Origin: Methylococcus sp. Mc7
GTDB lineage: Bacteria; Pseudomonadota; Gammaproteobacteria; Methylococcales; Methylococcaceae
DNA: 64,000 nucleotides
Assembly: GCF_019285515.1 (NCBI RefSeq)
Contig: NZ_CP079095.1
Location: forward strand, 2,264,501 to 2,328,500
Direction of reading: 5' to 3'
Part shown: positions 1 to 7,786 of the stretch, piece by piece
Numbering within the stretch: the stretch's first letter is position 1
How the letters are laid out: every line of letters begins with the position of its first letter
Translations under genes and position numbers: made by a program
Notes under the pieces: model-generated
Database searches by the model: none
The model's input: only the letters and a program-made list of their open reading frames with translations
Told to the model about the DNA's origin: nothing

Positions 1-216
1 CACGCAATGGAAACCGGTCAGAAGACCGGTCACGAACAGCAGCCAGTAGCTCATGTCGCGCCCCAGCGCCGGCATCTGGGCCAGAGCGCCCATCCGTTCA
101 TCCAGGAAGAGGATCACGATGACGCCCAGGATTCCCAGGACAATCGCGCCAGGCCGTCTGAGCCAGGCTGAGGGGCTCGCGATGGACTGACGGTTCGCTG
201 CGTTGGTCGAGTTCAT
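1..216 (-). CDS. TauE/SafE (UreH-like) membrane protein, N-terminal part
   Basis: This is an open frame of 72 codons from an ATG at 216 that runs off the left edge, so only the N-terminus is seen. A short polar leader is followed by two hydrophobic segments (about residues 24-38 and 54-66) and the frame ends in LLTGFHC. That ending resembles the start of the sulfite-exporter TauE/SafE or UreH-like transmembrane family, where GFHCxGMCGG is common. Members next to copper ATPases are often linked to metal handling or oxidase assembly. Here it is divergent from the copper-ATPase locus. The family call rests on that short motif, and the rest of the gene lies outside the window. Confidence 0.6.
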   Translation of the reverse strand, partial: MNSTNAANRQSIASPSAWLRRPGAIVLGILGVIVILFLDERMGALAQMPALGRDMSYWLLFVTGLLTGFHCV

Positions 217-539
217 GTTTCCGATCGGATTTAGGGTACGGACGTAGTCTGAGGATGCTCTAGGGAGCTCGAAGATTATAAGGCGTGCAGGTTTTCTGCC
301 AGTTCGTCCGGCGTCAAATCCGGCCGGCTCCTCGGGCCTTGGCGAGAACGGGGAAAGGGGCCTCGCGGCAAAAGTGTGTGATATCACGCAGTCCGCCTGC
401 GTGATACGCCATGCCTCCATGTGTTCCCGCGCTCCGGTTGAACTGCGGGTGCTTGTAAATCAAGCGGCTAAGCATTGGGCACGAATGTTGAAAAAGATAG
501 TTTCGTCGCAGCATTCATTCTCATCAGAGCGAGCCGAAC
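217..539. other. intergenic region, no gene recognised
   Basis: This 323-base gap separates the divergent TauE-like gene and the first small gene of the copper-ATPase locus. It must hold promoters for both directions. I could not pick a convincing -35/-10 pair. The open frames here overlap each other on both strands and carry no recognisable motif. Confidence 0.5.
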
Positions 540-812
540 ATGAAAAATTCCCAGGTAGCCCACGTGAAAATCGTCGAAAAGCCGAAAACGGCCCGCGCGC
601 GGAAGCAGGATGCGCCCATCGGACCGCTGCTGATCGGCACCGGCCTCGCCTTCGCTTCCTTGATCCTGGTGCCTGCGATCGCCACCCAGGTCGGCCTGGG
701 GAGCAGTCTGACCGGAGCGCTCCGGATCGCCCTCATGAAGGCTTCCAGCCGCGCGATCCGCGGGTCGGGCGACGGTGCCGAAGCTGCGACCATGAGCTTC
801 AGCTGTCACTGA
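540..812 (+). CDS. small single-pass membrane protein, unknown function
   Basis: A 90-residue protein with a basic N-terminus (about residues 1-24), one hydrophobic segment (about residues 27-48) and a short amphipathic tail. It is followed closely by a rho-independent terminator, which supports a real transcribed gene. It is the first of four small genes before a P1B-type ATPase. The PIGPLLIG start of its membrane segment is faintly reminiscent of small DUF5132-type proteins found next to heavy-metal ATPases, but I cannot establish that by eye. The function is unknown. Confidence 0.5.
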   Translation: MKNSQVAHVKIVEKPKTARARKQDAPIGPLLIGTGLAFASLILVPAIATQVGLGSSLTGALRIALMKASSRAIRGSGDGAEAATMSFSCH

Positions 813-845
813 TTTTTCGTCTCCCGGCCGGATATACCGGCGCAG

Positions 846-882
846 ACTCCGCAAGCTGTGCAAGCCGCTGCGGAGTTTTTTA
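846..882 (+). terminator. rho-independent terminator
   Basis: An 8-bp perfect stem, ACTCCGCA at 846-853 pairing with TGCGGAGT at 869-876, is followed by a T-rich run. It sits 34 bases after the 90-residue gene and before the next ribosome-binding site, so it would separate the two transcripts. Confidence 0.75.
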
Positions 883-936
883 TTATAACTGCCCAAGTTT
901 GTTGATTTTTCGTAAGAGGCGTCAAGGAGGCGATGG

Positions 937-1140
937 ATGGACACCGAACCGCGTGTTTGCGACCTGTGCAGTCTGCCCGTGATCCCGCCGGGCTTTCCCC
1001 TGAACACCACCGGCGGGCTCAAGGTCTTCTGTTGCGAAGGCTGCCAGGGGATCTACGCGATGCTTCACGAGGCCGAGATCCTTGCCGAGGACGTCCCCGG
1101 CCATGCGGAAGTGCCGGATTTACCTCATTCGAGAAAATGA
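937..1140 (+). CDS. small Cys-rich metal-binding protein like the N-terminus of CcoI/FixI ATPases
   Basis: A 67-residue protein. Two Cys pairs, CDLC near residues 8-11 and CCEGC near residues 33-37, with LPV and a central Gly-rich turn match the treble-clef domain at the N-terminus of CcoI/FixI-type heavy-metal ATPases. Here the domain stands alone. The start at 937 is chosen over the ATG at 933 because it is in this frame and lies six bases after an AAGGAGG ribosome-binding site (924-930). It precedes further metal-associated genes and a Cu-type P-ATPase. I infer that it binds copper or zinc and may act as an accessory or chaperone. Confidence 0.6.
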   Translation: MDTEPRVCDLCSLPVIPPGFPLNTTGGLKVFCCEGCQGIYAMLHEAEILAEDVPGHAEVPDLPHSRK

Positions 1141-1222
1141 CCGATAATCGGGGCGGCTCTCGGTCGCTCCCCTGACGGGTGGGGCGTCGGAATATTCGGC
1201 ACAGTCAACGAGGAACTAGATC

Positions 1223-1669
1223 ATGGCTCATGTACACGGCGGGAAGACGATGACGGACGCGGCGATGGGCGCGGCCAAGGCGATGGAGCACGGCATGGCG
1301 GGCGGGATGATGGGTCCGATGGCTGGCATGGAGGGCATGATGAGTCACGGCGCGATGCAAGGCGCCCGCCATCTGGTCCAGTCGTCCCACAATGCCGCCG
1401 CGGTGGTCAAGGGCGCGGCGGTAGGCGCGGCCGCGACGGCGGGGACGCACACCGGCAGGTCGCTGCTGAAGCGGGTGTTCACCCATCCGCTGGTGCTGTT
1501 CGGCCTCGGCATGGCGGCAGGCTATTACATTCACAAATACCGCAAGGAGATCATCGGTTCGGCCATGAGCGTCGCCGAAGGCGGCAAGGATTTCGTCCTT
1601 CAGCAGCGGGAAAATCTGGAGGATCTGCTGGCCGAACGCCAGGAAGGCTCGGAACGGGGTGATACCTGA
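1223..1669 (+). CDS. Met/His-rich single-pass membrane protein, putative metal binding
   Basis: A 148-residue protein. Residues 1-60 are unusually rich in Met, Gly, His and Ala (repeated GMxG and MxGM patterns), an Ala/Gly-rich stretch follows, one transmembrane segment lies near residues 92-107, and a charged helical tail closes the protein. Met/His-rich segments of this sort commonly bind Cu(I) or Ag(I). It lies between a Cys-rich small protein and an HMA-like protein, both ahead of a Cu-type ATPase. I recognise no named family. Metal storage or delivery at the inner membrane is an inference from composition and context. Confidence 0.55.
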   Translation: MAHVHGGKTMTDAAMGAAKAMEHGMAGGMMGPMAGMEGMMSHGAMQGARHLVQSSHNAAAVVKGAAVGAAATAGTHTGRSLLKRVFTHPLVLFGLGMAAGYYIHKYRKEIIGSAMSVAEGGKDFVLQQRENLEDLLAERQEGSERGDT

Positions 1670-1720
1670 ATACGCGGATAGAAATCCGCCGGCAGCCTGT
1701 CATCGTCTGGCCTTGAGACC

Positions 1721-2305
1721 ATGTCACTGAAAAAACAGATTATTTTGCGCTATAGCGGTGCCGGCCACGTGCGTTTCGAACTGCCGGCGGAGCTCTGCGA
1801 GGCCTCGGCGCGCGCTCAAATCGAGTCGGCCCTGCGTGCGCTGGATGGCGTTTACCGGGTCAGCCTGTCGCCGGGCAGCCGCAAACTTTCGGTGCGTTTC
1901 GACATCGCCGTGTGCGATCTCAAGGCCATCGGGCGGCGGCTGGGCCAGCTCGTCGATGCCGGCGTCGGGCAGGCAGGTCGGGTGCAGGGCGCCGTGAGCG
2001 TCCCGGTGGGCCGGCCTTTCGGCTGGCTGCGTGAAAAGGCGCGGGAGGCGGGCGAAACCCTGGCGGCCATGAAAATCGTCGCCCGGCGGACCATGAAAAA
2101 TTCGCCCAAGCTGCTGACGCCGGCGCAGGAAAGAGGATTCATAGAATTTTTCAACGACGTGCTGGTGCTCTATCTCATCAAGCTGCATTGGCACCTGATC
2201 ACACAGCACTGGCTCCGACAGCCTCTTCGCTATCGCTACGAGTGGATGGCGGTGTTCTACATGATTTTCCTTCTGGTCCGGTCGCGGCGTCCCCGCAATG
2301 TCTGA
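1721..2305 (+). CDS. HMA-like (HMA2-type) domain protein
   Basis: A 194-residue protein. Residues 5-75 look like a ferredoxin-fold HMA2-type domain: an opening beta strand, an Arg/Ala-rich helix, then GVYRVSLSPGSRKLSVRFD. It lacks the CxxC metal site of classical HMA domains. The C-terminal part has an amphipathic helix and a hydrophobic stretch near residues 140-185 that may contact the membrane. Its stop overlaps the ATPase start by 8 bases, indicating translational coupling. It is probably an accessory subunit or regulator of the ATPase. Confidence 0.6.
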   Translation: MSLKKQIILRYSGAGHVRFELPAELCEASARAQIESALRALDGVYRVSLSPGSRKLSVRFDIAVCDLKAIGRRLGQLVDAGVGQAGRVQGAVSVPVGRPFGWLREKAREAGETLAAMKIVARRTMKNSPKLLTPAQERGFIEFFNDVLVLYLIKLHWHLITQHWLRQPLRYRYEWMAVFYMIFLLVRSRRPRNV

Positions 2306-4793
2306 CGCCGCAGGTTCGGAGATTTCGACGGCCCGAACCGCGGCGGCGCCGTTCGCGCATGCCTGGCCCAATCTCGAAGTCGTGCATGCCTTGCGGCGGC
2401 GCGTCCGGATCCAGGCGCCGGCGCTGCGCAAGGATCCGGAACGCTGCTACCTCTTGCAGATTCTGCTGCTCAAGCATTCCGGGATACGGTCCGTGCGGGT
2501 GGCGGCTGACCTCGGTTCGGTGGCGATCCGCTTCAATCCGGACCAACTGCCGCGCACGAACCTGCTGCGGGTGGCGGATCATCTGATCGCCAGCCTGGGC
2601 CACCGCAAGCAGGCGCCGGAAGCGCTCGGCGGCACGGGCGGCGACGGGCCGGTGCGCGAATGGCAGTTCGCGATCGAAGGGATGACCTGCGTGTCTTGCG
2701 CCCTGCTCATCGAAATGATGCTGAAGCGGCAGCCCGGCATCCGCGACGTTTCCGTCAATTTCGCCACGGAGACCGCCACCGTCCGGGCCGTCCTCAGCCG
2801 CGACGCCGTCATGGCGGCCATCGCGCGGATCGGTTACCGCGCGCAGGCGGCCGACAGCATCGTCCAGCGCAAACTCATGGTTGCGCGGGAAGCCGAACGT
2901 CTGCGGCAGGCGCGGCGCCACGCGCTGGTGTCGGTTCTCCTGAGCGCCCCCGTCGTGGTGCTCGGGATGGTGATGCCGCACGGGCGGGCATGGGCCTGGC
3001 TGAGCGCCATTCTCACCACGCCGGTGGTGCTCGGCAGCGGCCGTTCGTTTTTCTCCAAGGCCTGGAGGCTTGCGGGGCAGGGCACCGCCAACATGGACTC
3101 CCTGGTCGCGCTGGGCGTCGGAGCGGCTTACGGTTCCAGCGTCGTGGCCTTGCTGGCGCGGCGGGGAGAGCTCTATTTCGAGGCCGCAGCCGCCATCGTG
3201 AGTTTCGTGCTGTACGGCCGCTACCTGGAGGAGACCACACGCGGCCGAGCCCATGAAGCGATCCGGCGCCTGCTCGATCTGCAACCCGCCACCGCCACGC
3301 TCCTCAGGGACGGCGGGGAGTTCGAGGTGCCGGTCGAGTCCTTGAAGGTGGGCGACGTGGTGCGGGTGCGTCCCGGCGACCGTTTACCCACCGATGGCGA
3401 GGTCCTCGCCGGCACCTCCGGCATCGACGAATCCATGGTCACGGGTGAAAGCGTTCCCGTCATCAAACAGCCTGGCGACCGGGTGATCGGCGGCTGCGTC
3501 AATGGCACCGGTGCGCTCCAGGTCAGGGTCACGGCCGTGGGGGAGGACACGGTGCTGGCCGGGATCATCCATATGGTGGGGCAGGCCCAGTCGTCGAAAC
3601 TCCCGATCCAGAAGACCGTGGACCGGGTTTCGGCGGTGTTCGTGCCGACCGTCCTGGTGATTTCGGCCGGCACGTTCATGGGCTGGACCTGGCTCGGCGC
3701 ACCCGCGGCCAGGGCGTTCGCCAACGCGATCGCGGTACTGCTCATCGCTTGTCCCTGCGCGCTGGGGCTGGCGACTCCGGCAGCCATCATGGTGGGAACG
3801 GGACAGGCCGCCCGCAAGGGCATCTACATCCGCAACGGCGAAAGCCTGGAGATGGCGTCGAAACTGACCGCCGTCGTGTTCGACAAGACCGGCACCATCA
3901 CGGAAGGCAAGCCGGAAGTCACCGACATCGTCCGGTTTTCGCGGCTGGGCGAGCCCCGACTGCTGGGCCTGGCGGCAGCGGCCGAAATCGATTCGGAGCA
4001 CTTCCTGGCGCGGGCCATCGTCCGCAGGGCGCAGGAGGCCGGAGCCGATACCCTGGTTTCCCATGAATTCGACAGCGTGCCGGGACGCGGTATCCGCGCG
4101 CGGGTGGACCGCCGCGAGGTGCTGATAGGCAACGCCGAATGGTTGGCGGAGTCCGGCGTCGATTTCGCCGCCGCCGTAGAGCCGGCCTCGAACCTGGCCG
4201 GGCAGGGCAAGACCCCGGTTTTCATGGCGCTGGACGGCAAGCTCGCGGCGGTGTTCGGCATCGCGGACCGGCCCCGCGAACACGCGCGGGCCGCTATCGA
4301 AAGATTGCAGGACCTGAACGTCCGGACTCTGATGGTGACCGGCGACGTGGAAGCGGCCGCCGAGCACATCGCGCAGCAGGTGGGCATCGCGGAAGTGACC
4401 GCCCGTGCTCGCCCGGCGCAGAAGCTGGAGATCATCCGCGCCCTGCAGGGGCAGGGGGAGCGGGTGGGGATGATCGGCGACGGCGTCAACGACGCGCCCG
4501 CGCTGGCCGCCGCGGACGTGAGCTTCGCCATAGGCAGCGGCACCGACGTGGCGATCCAGACCGCCGACATGATCATCAGCCAGGGCGACATCAGCCGGGT
4601 GGCGGACGGCATGGCGCTCAGCCAATTCACGCTGCGGGTCGTCCACCAGAATCTTGCCTGGGCCTTCGGCTACAACACGATCGCCATCCCGCTCGCAGTG
4701 ATGGGGCGGCTGAGTCCCATGATCGCGGCGGGCGCCATGGCTTTCAGTTCCGTTTCCGTCGTGCTGAATTCCCTGCGCTTGCAGCGGCGGTAG
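2298..4793 (+). CDS. Cu(I)-type P1B ATPase
   Basis: An 831-residue ATP-driven metal exporter of the inner membrane. In order: an HMA2-like domain (about residues 30-100), a classical HMA domain with GMTCVSCA near residue 128, membrane helices, the actuator loop with VTGES near 380, the intramembrane CPC site (ACPCALG) near 485, the phosphorylation site DKTGT near 529 and GDGVNDAP near 727. The last two helices carry YN (FGYN) and MAFSS, matching the YN and MxxSS signature of Cu(I)/Ag(I) exporters (P1B-1). The start overlaps the upstream HMA2 gene. Cytoplasmic copper detoxification, or supply of periplasmic cuproproteins, is the likely role. CopA is the nearest named relative. Confidence 0.92.
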   Translation: MSDAAGSEISTARTAAAPFAHAWPNLEVVHALRRRVRIQAPALRKDPERCYLLQILLLKHSGIRSVRVAADLGSVAIRFNPDQLPRTNLLRVADHLIASLGHRKQAPEALGGTGGDGPVREWQFAIEGMTCVSCALLIEMMLKRQPGIRDVSVNFATETATVRAVLSRDAVMAAIARIGYRAQAADSIVQRKLMVAREAERLRQARRHALVSVLLSAPVVVLGMVMPHGRAWAWLSAILTTPVVLGSGRSFFSKAWRLAGQGTANMDSLVALGVGAAYGSSVVALLARRGELYFEAAAAIVSFVLYGRYLEETTRGRAHEAIRRLLDLQPATATLLRDGGEFEVPVESLKVGDVVRVRPGDRLPTDGEVLAGTSGIDESMVTGESVPVIKQPGDRVIGGCVNGTGALQVRVTAVGEDTVLAGIIHMVGQAQSSKLPIQKTVDRVSAVFVPTVLVISAGTFMGWTWLGAPAARAFANAIAVLLIACPCALGLATPAAIMVGTGQAARKGIYIRNGESLEMASKLTAVVFDKTGTITEGKPEVTDIVRFSRLGEPRLLGLAAAAEIDSEHFLARAIVRRAQEAGADTLVSHEFDSVPGRGIRARVDRREVLIGNAEWLAESGVDFAAAVEPASNLAGQGKTPVFMALDGKLAAVFGIADRPREHARAAIERLQDLNVRTLMVTGDVEAAAEHIAQQVGIAEVTARARPAQKLEIIRALQGQGERVGMIGDGVNDAPALAAADVSFAIGSGTDVAIQTADMIISQGDISRVADGMALSQFTLRVVHQNLAWAFGYNTIAIPLAVMGRLSPMIAAGAMAFSSVSVVLNSLRLQRR

Positions 4794-4983
4794 GCGGCCC
4801 CCCCTTTTTTCCGGGACGGCGATTCTTACGCTTTTCCCGGGTTCTGAGCCTTCCGTGTTTTTTTCCCGGCCGCAACGCCTCCTTCGACGGGGGCGGCAGG
4901 TCCTCGTCGCATTCGAAACTGATTCGGGGACTGTGGGTGTTATGGTATATTTTGTTGCAAATATGCCCATGGTGAGGAATTAC

Positions 4984-5613
4984 ATGTTCTTACGAATTCT
5001 TGGCGGGCTGGCGCTGGCCTTGATGCTGTCGGCGGCAAGGGTCGCCACAGCCGACACCGGCACGGAAGCCGCGCGCGTGGTGGTGGACAAATTGAACGGC
5101 GCGCTCATCGACGTGATGAAAAATGCAAAGCAACTGGGTTATCAAGGCAGGTACAAGAAGCTGGACCCCGTGGTGCGCGAGGTTTTCCAGTTCGAAGCCG
5201 TGGCCCAGATCGCCCTGGGGGCACACTGGAAGACCTTGAGCGACGAGCAGAAGAGGGAATTCGTGAAAAAGCTCACGGAACTGAGCATCGCCACCTACGC
5301 CGCCCAGTTCAACAGCTATGGCGGCGAACAGTTCCAGTACGATTCGGATCAGGCGGTCAGGCCCGACCGGGTGGTGGTGCGGTACAAGCTGGTGGCGCCG
5401 AAGGAGACCCCCGTGAAGTTCGATTACATGGTCAACCAGTTCGACGGGAGGTGGGAGATCATCAACATCGTCGTCGACGGCATCAGCGATCTGGCGCTGA
5501 AAAAGGCCCAGTACACCAGCGTCATCGACCGTGAAGGTTTCGATGTGTTGATGAGCAAGCTGACTCAGAAGATCACGGATTACGCCAACAACGAAAACAA
5601 CTCCAAGAGCTGA
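4984..5613 (+). CDS. hpnM: MlaC/Ttg2D-family periplasmic lipid-binding protein, probably HpnM
   Basis: A 209-residue protein starting at an ATG preceded by TGAGGAAT. The more upstream start at 4855 would put a long non-conserved stretch before the signal peptide. Residues 1-24 form a Sec signal peptide ending in ATA-DT. The mature part has the MlaC-type order: helical N-terminus, GAHWKTLSDEQ, FVKKLTELSIATYA, then a VNQFDGRWEIINIVVDGIS core. MlaC proteins ferry phospholipids across the periplasm, and the branch called HpnM accompanies hopanoid genes and the RND protein HpnN. hpnN lies about 4 kb away, so HpnM is favoured over general MlaC. No mlaABDEF genes are adjacent. Confidence 0.7.
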   Translation: MFLRILGGLALALMLSAARVATADTGTEAARVVVDKLNGALIDVMKNAKQLGYQGRYKKLDPVVREVFQFEAVAQIALGAHWKTLSDEQKREFVKKLTELSIATYAAQFNSYGGEQFQYDSDQAVRPDRVVVRYKLVAPKETPVKFDYMVNQFDGRWEIINIVVDGISDLALKKAQYTSVIDREGFDVLMSKLTQKITDYANNENNSKS

Positions 5614-5642
5614 CCTCGCTTTACGGCAGGCGGCACAAAAAA

Positions 5643-5667
5643 GGCATCCCGCGGGATGCCTTTTTTT
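5643..5667. terminator. bidirectional rho-independent terminator
   Basis: A perfect 9-bp palindrome, GGCATCCCGCGGGATGCC (5643-5660), is flanked by A-run and T-run. It lies between the convergent hpnM-like and copD genes and can serve both. Confidence 0.85.
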
Positions 5668-5684
5668 ACGCGCTGCGACTTCGG

Positions 5685-7361
5685 TCAGTACAGCGGTTCC
5701 CGGTAGAACATCAGGAAGTTGCCGATCACGAACATGGCGAGGATGGACAGGAAGCCCGCCACCTGACCCGTGTCGAATCGGCCGGCGGCCCCCTGCGAGG
5801 ACACCGGCGCCGTCGCCAGTCTGAGCTCCAGCCAGCGTCCGCTGGCGACAACGACCGCCAGGAGGCCCATGGCGGTGTGCGTCGACTGGATCAGGTATTC
5901 GCTCTTGAGCTCGAATTCCGCGTGCGAGTGCGTGAGCAGCAGGATGCCGCCGAACGCGCTCAGGACCGGAAACATGTAGCGCAGCCGGTGGGCGTCGGGC
6001 CGGGTGCGGGCGCGCAGTTCGAGGACGCCGAGCAGAAACGCCAGCAGCGTTGCGATGCGGTGCTGGAAAACCTCCCCGTTGCCGAAGGTGCTCTCCCAGA
6101 ATCCGATCGGCCCCAGCGGCCAGGTTTCGGCGTCACTGCGGAAGAACAGGAAGATGCTGAGGCCGATGAACCCCACCGGCCAATACCGCGCCCAGCGGAA
6201 GCGCCCGGTATAGGACAGCATCGCCACCAGGCACATGCCGGTCAGGAAGATGCCGGAGATGTTGTGGTTGTAGTCCGACCACTCGGTGGCGGCGACCGAA
6301 GGCACCTTGTCCACCACCGCGACTCGGCCCGCTTCGCCGGCCAGAAGCTGCTCATGCGTCGGAGAGCTGACTTTGGGCAGGCGAGGCGAGAACATGTAGG
6401 CCACTTCCGAAACCGTCGCCGTGGTGTCCTTGATGTCCACCGATGGCGGCTGCGAAGACAGCGTCGCAGCGACGAACAAGACGCTCACCAGCACGAAAGT
6501 CTCGGCCTCGATGAAATACGGCACCTTGCCGGTCAGGTCGGCGGAGGCGCCGCGCTTTTTCCATTCCTTCCCGGCCTTGTGGTTGCGGTAGGCGAAATAG
6601 AGCGCTCCTCCCATCAGCGCGACCTTGGTCGCCACCAGGCTGCCGTAGCCGGTGCCGAAGAGGCCGTCCAGCGAACCGATGTATTCGACCGCCAGCGGCA
6701 GGCCGGTGGAAACCAGCAGCAGCACGGAGGCCGCGCCCAACCAGCCGAATCGCGTGATGGCGAGCGGCCAGAACTTGTGCGCCGCCTGTTCGGCGCGCCG
6801 GGAATGCCAGAGAAACAGAAGCTGGGCGACGCCGCCGAACCAGACCGCGGCGGCCAACTGGTGGATCACCGTCATGAGCATGAGCTGTTCGCGGTGCTCG
6901 AAACGCCCGACGCCATGAACGAGCCAGGCGCCACTGATCACCAGCGGCACGGTCAGGAATGCCGCGGTGTTCCAGGCGGAGCGGTCATACGGTGAAGCGC
7001 TGAGCCGCCCCGCCAGATAGATGAACCCGCACGAGAGGACGAGGCGAAGCAGGCCGGCGATGAACTGCACCGTCCCAAAATAGGCCTCCAGGGGGAAATC
7101 GCCGAGCGTGGCGGCGAGCAGCATGCCCTTGATCAGCAGTTTGGTGCCCTGCATGGCGGCCAGCGTGATCGCTCCCCCCTTCAGCAGACGGACGCAGACG
7201 GCGACGACCGGCTCCGGTGCGCCGTTGCCGGCCGCGGACCTGTCCCAGATCCGCAGAATCCAGCCCGCCCAGATCAGGCTGCCGACGATCAGCGCATAGC
7301 TGATGAGCATCAAGCCGCCGAGGAAGTCATCGATGAAATTGGCCAGGCCTTGTATGAACAT
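5685..7361 (-). CDS. copD: CopD-family copper resistance membrane protein
   Basis: A 558-residue polytopic inner-membrane protein with many hydrophobic segments spread over its length. The region around residues 100-330 has the CopD/YebZ arrangement (conserved HQLAAAVWFGG and a following TRFGW block), and the C-terminal half holds further helices including a TGMCLVAMLSYTGRFRWARYWP block. It is encoded 18 bases after copC and almost certainly co-transcribed. CopC/CopD pairs take up or move periplasmic copper. In a methanotroph this could feed particulate methane monooxygenase, but that is inference. The protein is longer than many CopD proteins, consistent with C-terminal extra domains. Confidence 0.8.
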   Translation of the reverse strand: MFIQGLANFIDDFLGGLMLISYALIVGSLIWAGWILRIWDRSAAGNGAPEPVVAVCVRLLKGGAITLAAMQGTKLLIKGMLLAATLGDFPLEAYFGTVQFIAGLLRLVLSCGFIYLAGRLSASPYDRSAWNTAAFLTVPLVISGAWLVHGVGRFEHREQLMLMTVIHQLAAAVWFGGVAQLLFLWHSRRAEQAAHKFWPLAITRFGWLGAASVLLLVSTGLPLAVEYIGSLDGLFGTGYGSLVATKVALMGGALYFAYRNHKAGKEWKKRGASADLTGKVPYFIEAETFVLVSVLFVAATLSSQPPSVDIKDTTATVSEVAYMFSPRLPKVSSPTHEQLLAGEAGRVAVVDKVPSVAATEWSDYNHNISGIFLTGMCLVAMLSYTGRFRWARYWPVGFIGLSIFLFFRSDAETWPLGPIGFWESTFGNGEVFQHRIATLLAFLLGVLELRARTRPDAHRLRYMFPVLSAFGGILLLTHSHAEFELKSEYLIQSTHTAMGLLAVVVASGRWLELRLATAPVSSQGAAGRFDTGQVAGFLSILAMFVIGNFLMFYREPLY

Positions 7362-7379
7362 GGGTTGTACGACCTCGAG

Positions 7380-7760
7380 CTACGGGTTGTCGACGCGGAA
7401 ACGGATCACGTTTTCGGTGAAGTGGCCGTCCGCCGCAAACACCTTGTATTTCAGCGCGTAGTCGCCAGGCTCCAGGGGAGGGATGTCGACCAGCATCTCG
7501 CCGGCCTTCTTGCCCTTGGCGATGTTGACGGGGTGGAACACGTCGCCCTTGCTGACCAGGAAGACCCGCGACAGGGCGAGCTCGACTCCGGAGTTGAAAA
7601 ACAGCACCACCTTGGTCGGCTGGTTGGGCTTCACCGGATGGCTGGTCAGCGACGATTCGGTGACGACGGCATGGCTCCAGGCCTCGGAGCTGAGTGCAAG
7701 CAGGCTCAGGGCGATGATCCGGAGGGGCTTGCCGAATGGCTTGATAGCGTGAAGGGACAT
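7380..7760 (-). CDS. copC: CopC-family periplasmic copper-binding protein
   Basis: A 126-residue protein with a signal peptide ending near residue 29 so that the mature chain begins at or near SHAVV. An N-terminal His of this type is a Cu(II) ligand in CopC proteins. A second ligand motif, DGH, is near residue 112, and LEPGDYALKY plus FRV at the end complete the CopC beta-sandwich. No Met-rich loop is evident, so a Cu(II)-only site is likely. It lies directly upstream of copD in one operon. Confidence 0.85.
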   Translation of the reverse strand: MSLHAIKPFGKPLRIIALSLLALSSEAWSHAVVTESSLTSHPVKPNQPTKVVLFFNSGVELALSRVFLVSKGDVFHPVNIAKGKKAGEMLVDIPPLEPGDYALKYKVFAADGHFTENVIRFRVDNP

Positions 7761-7786
7761 GGCTACCTGTCAGATTGAGTAAAGGG

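Noticed and set aside
1223-1669. A magnetosome-type protein, because of its Gly/Met-rich membrane architecture
   Set aside because: No other magnetosome gene is present, and the metal-ATPase context explains the composition better.
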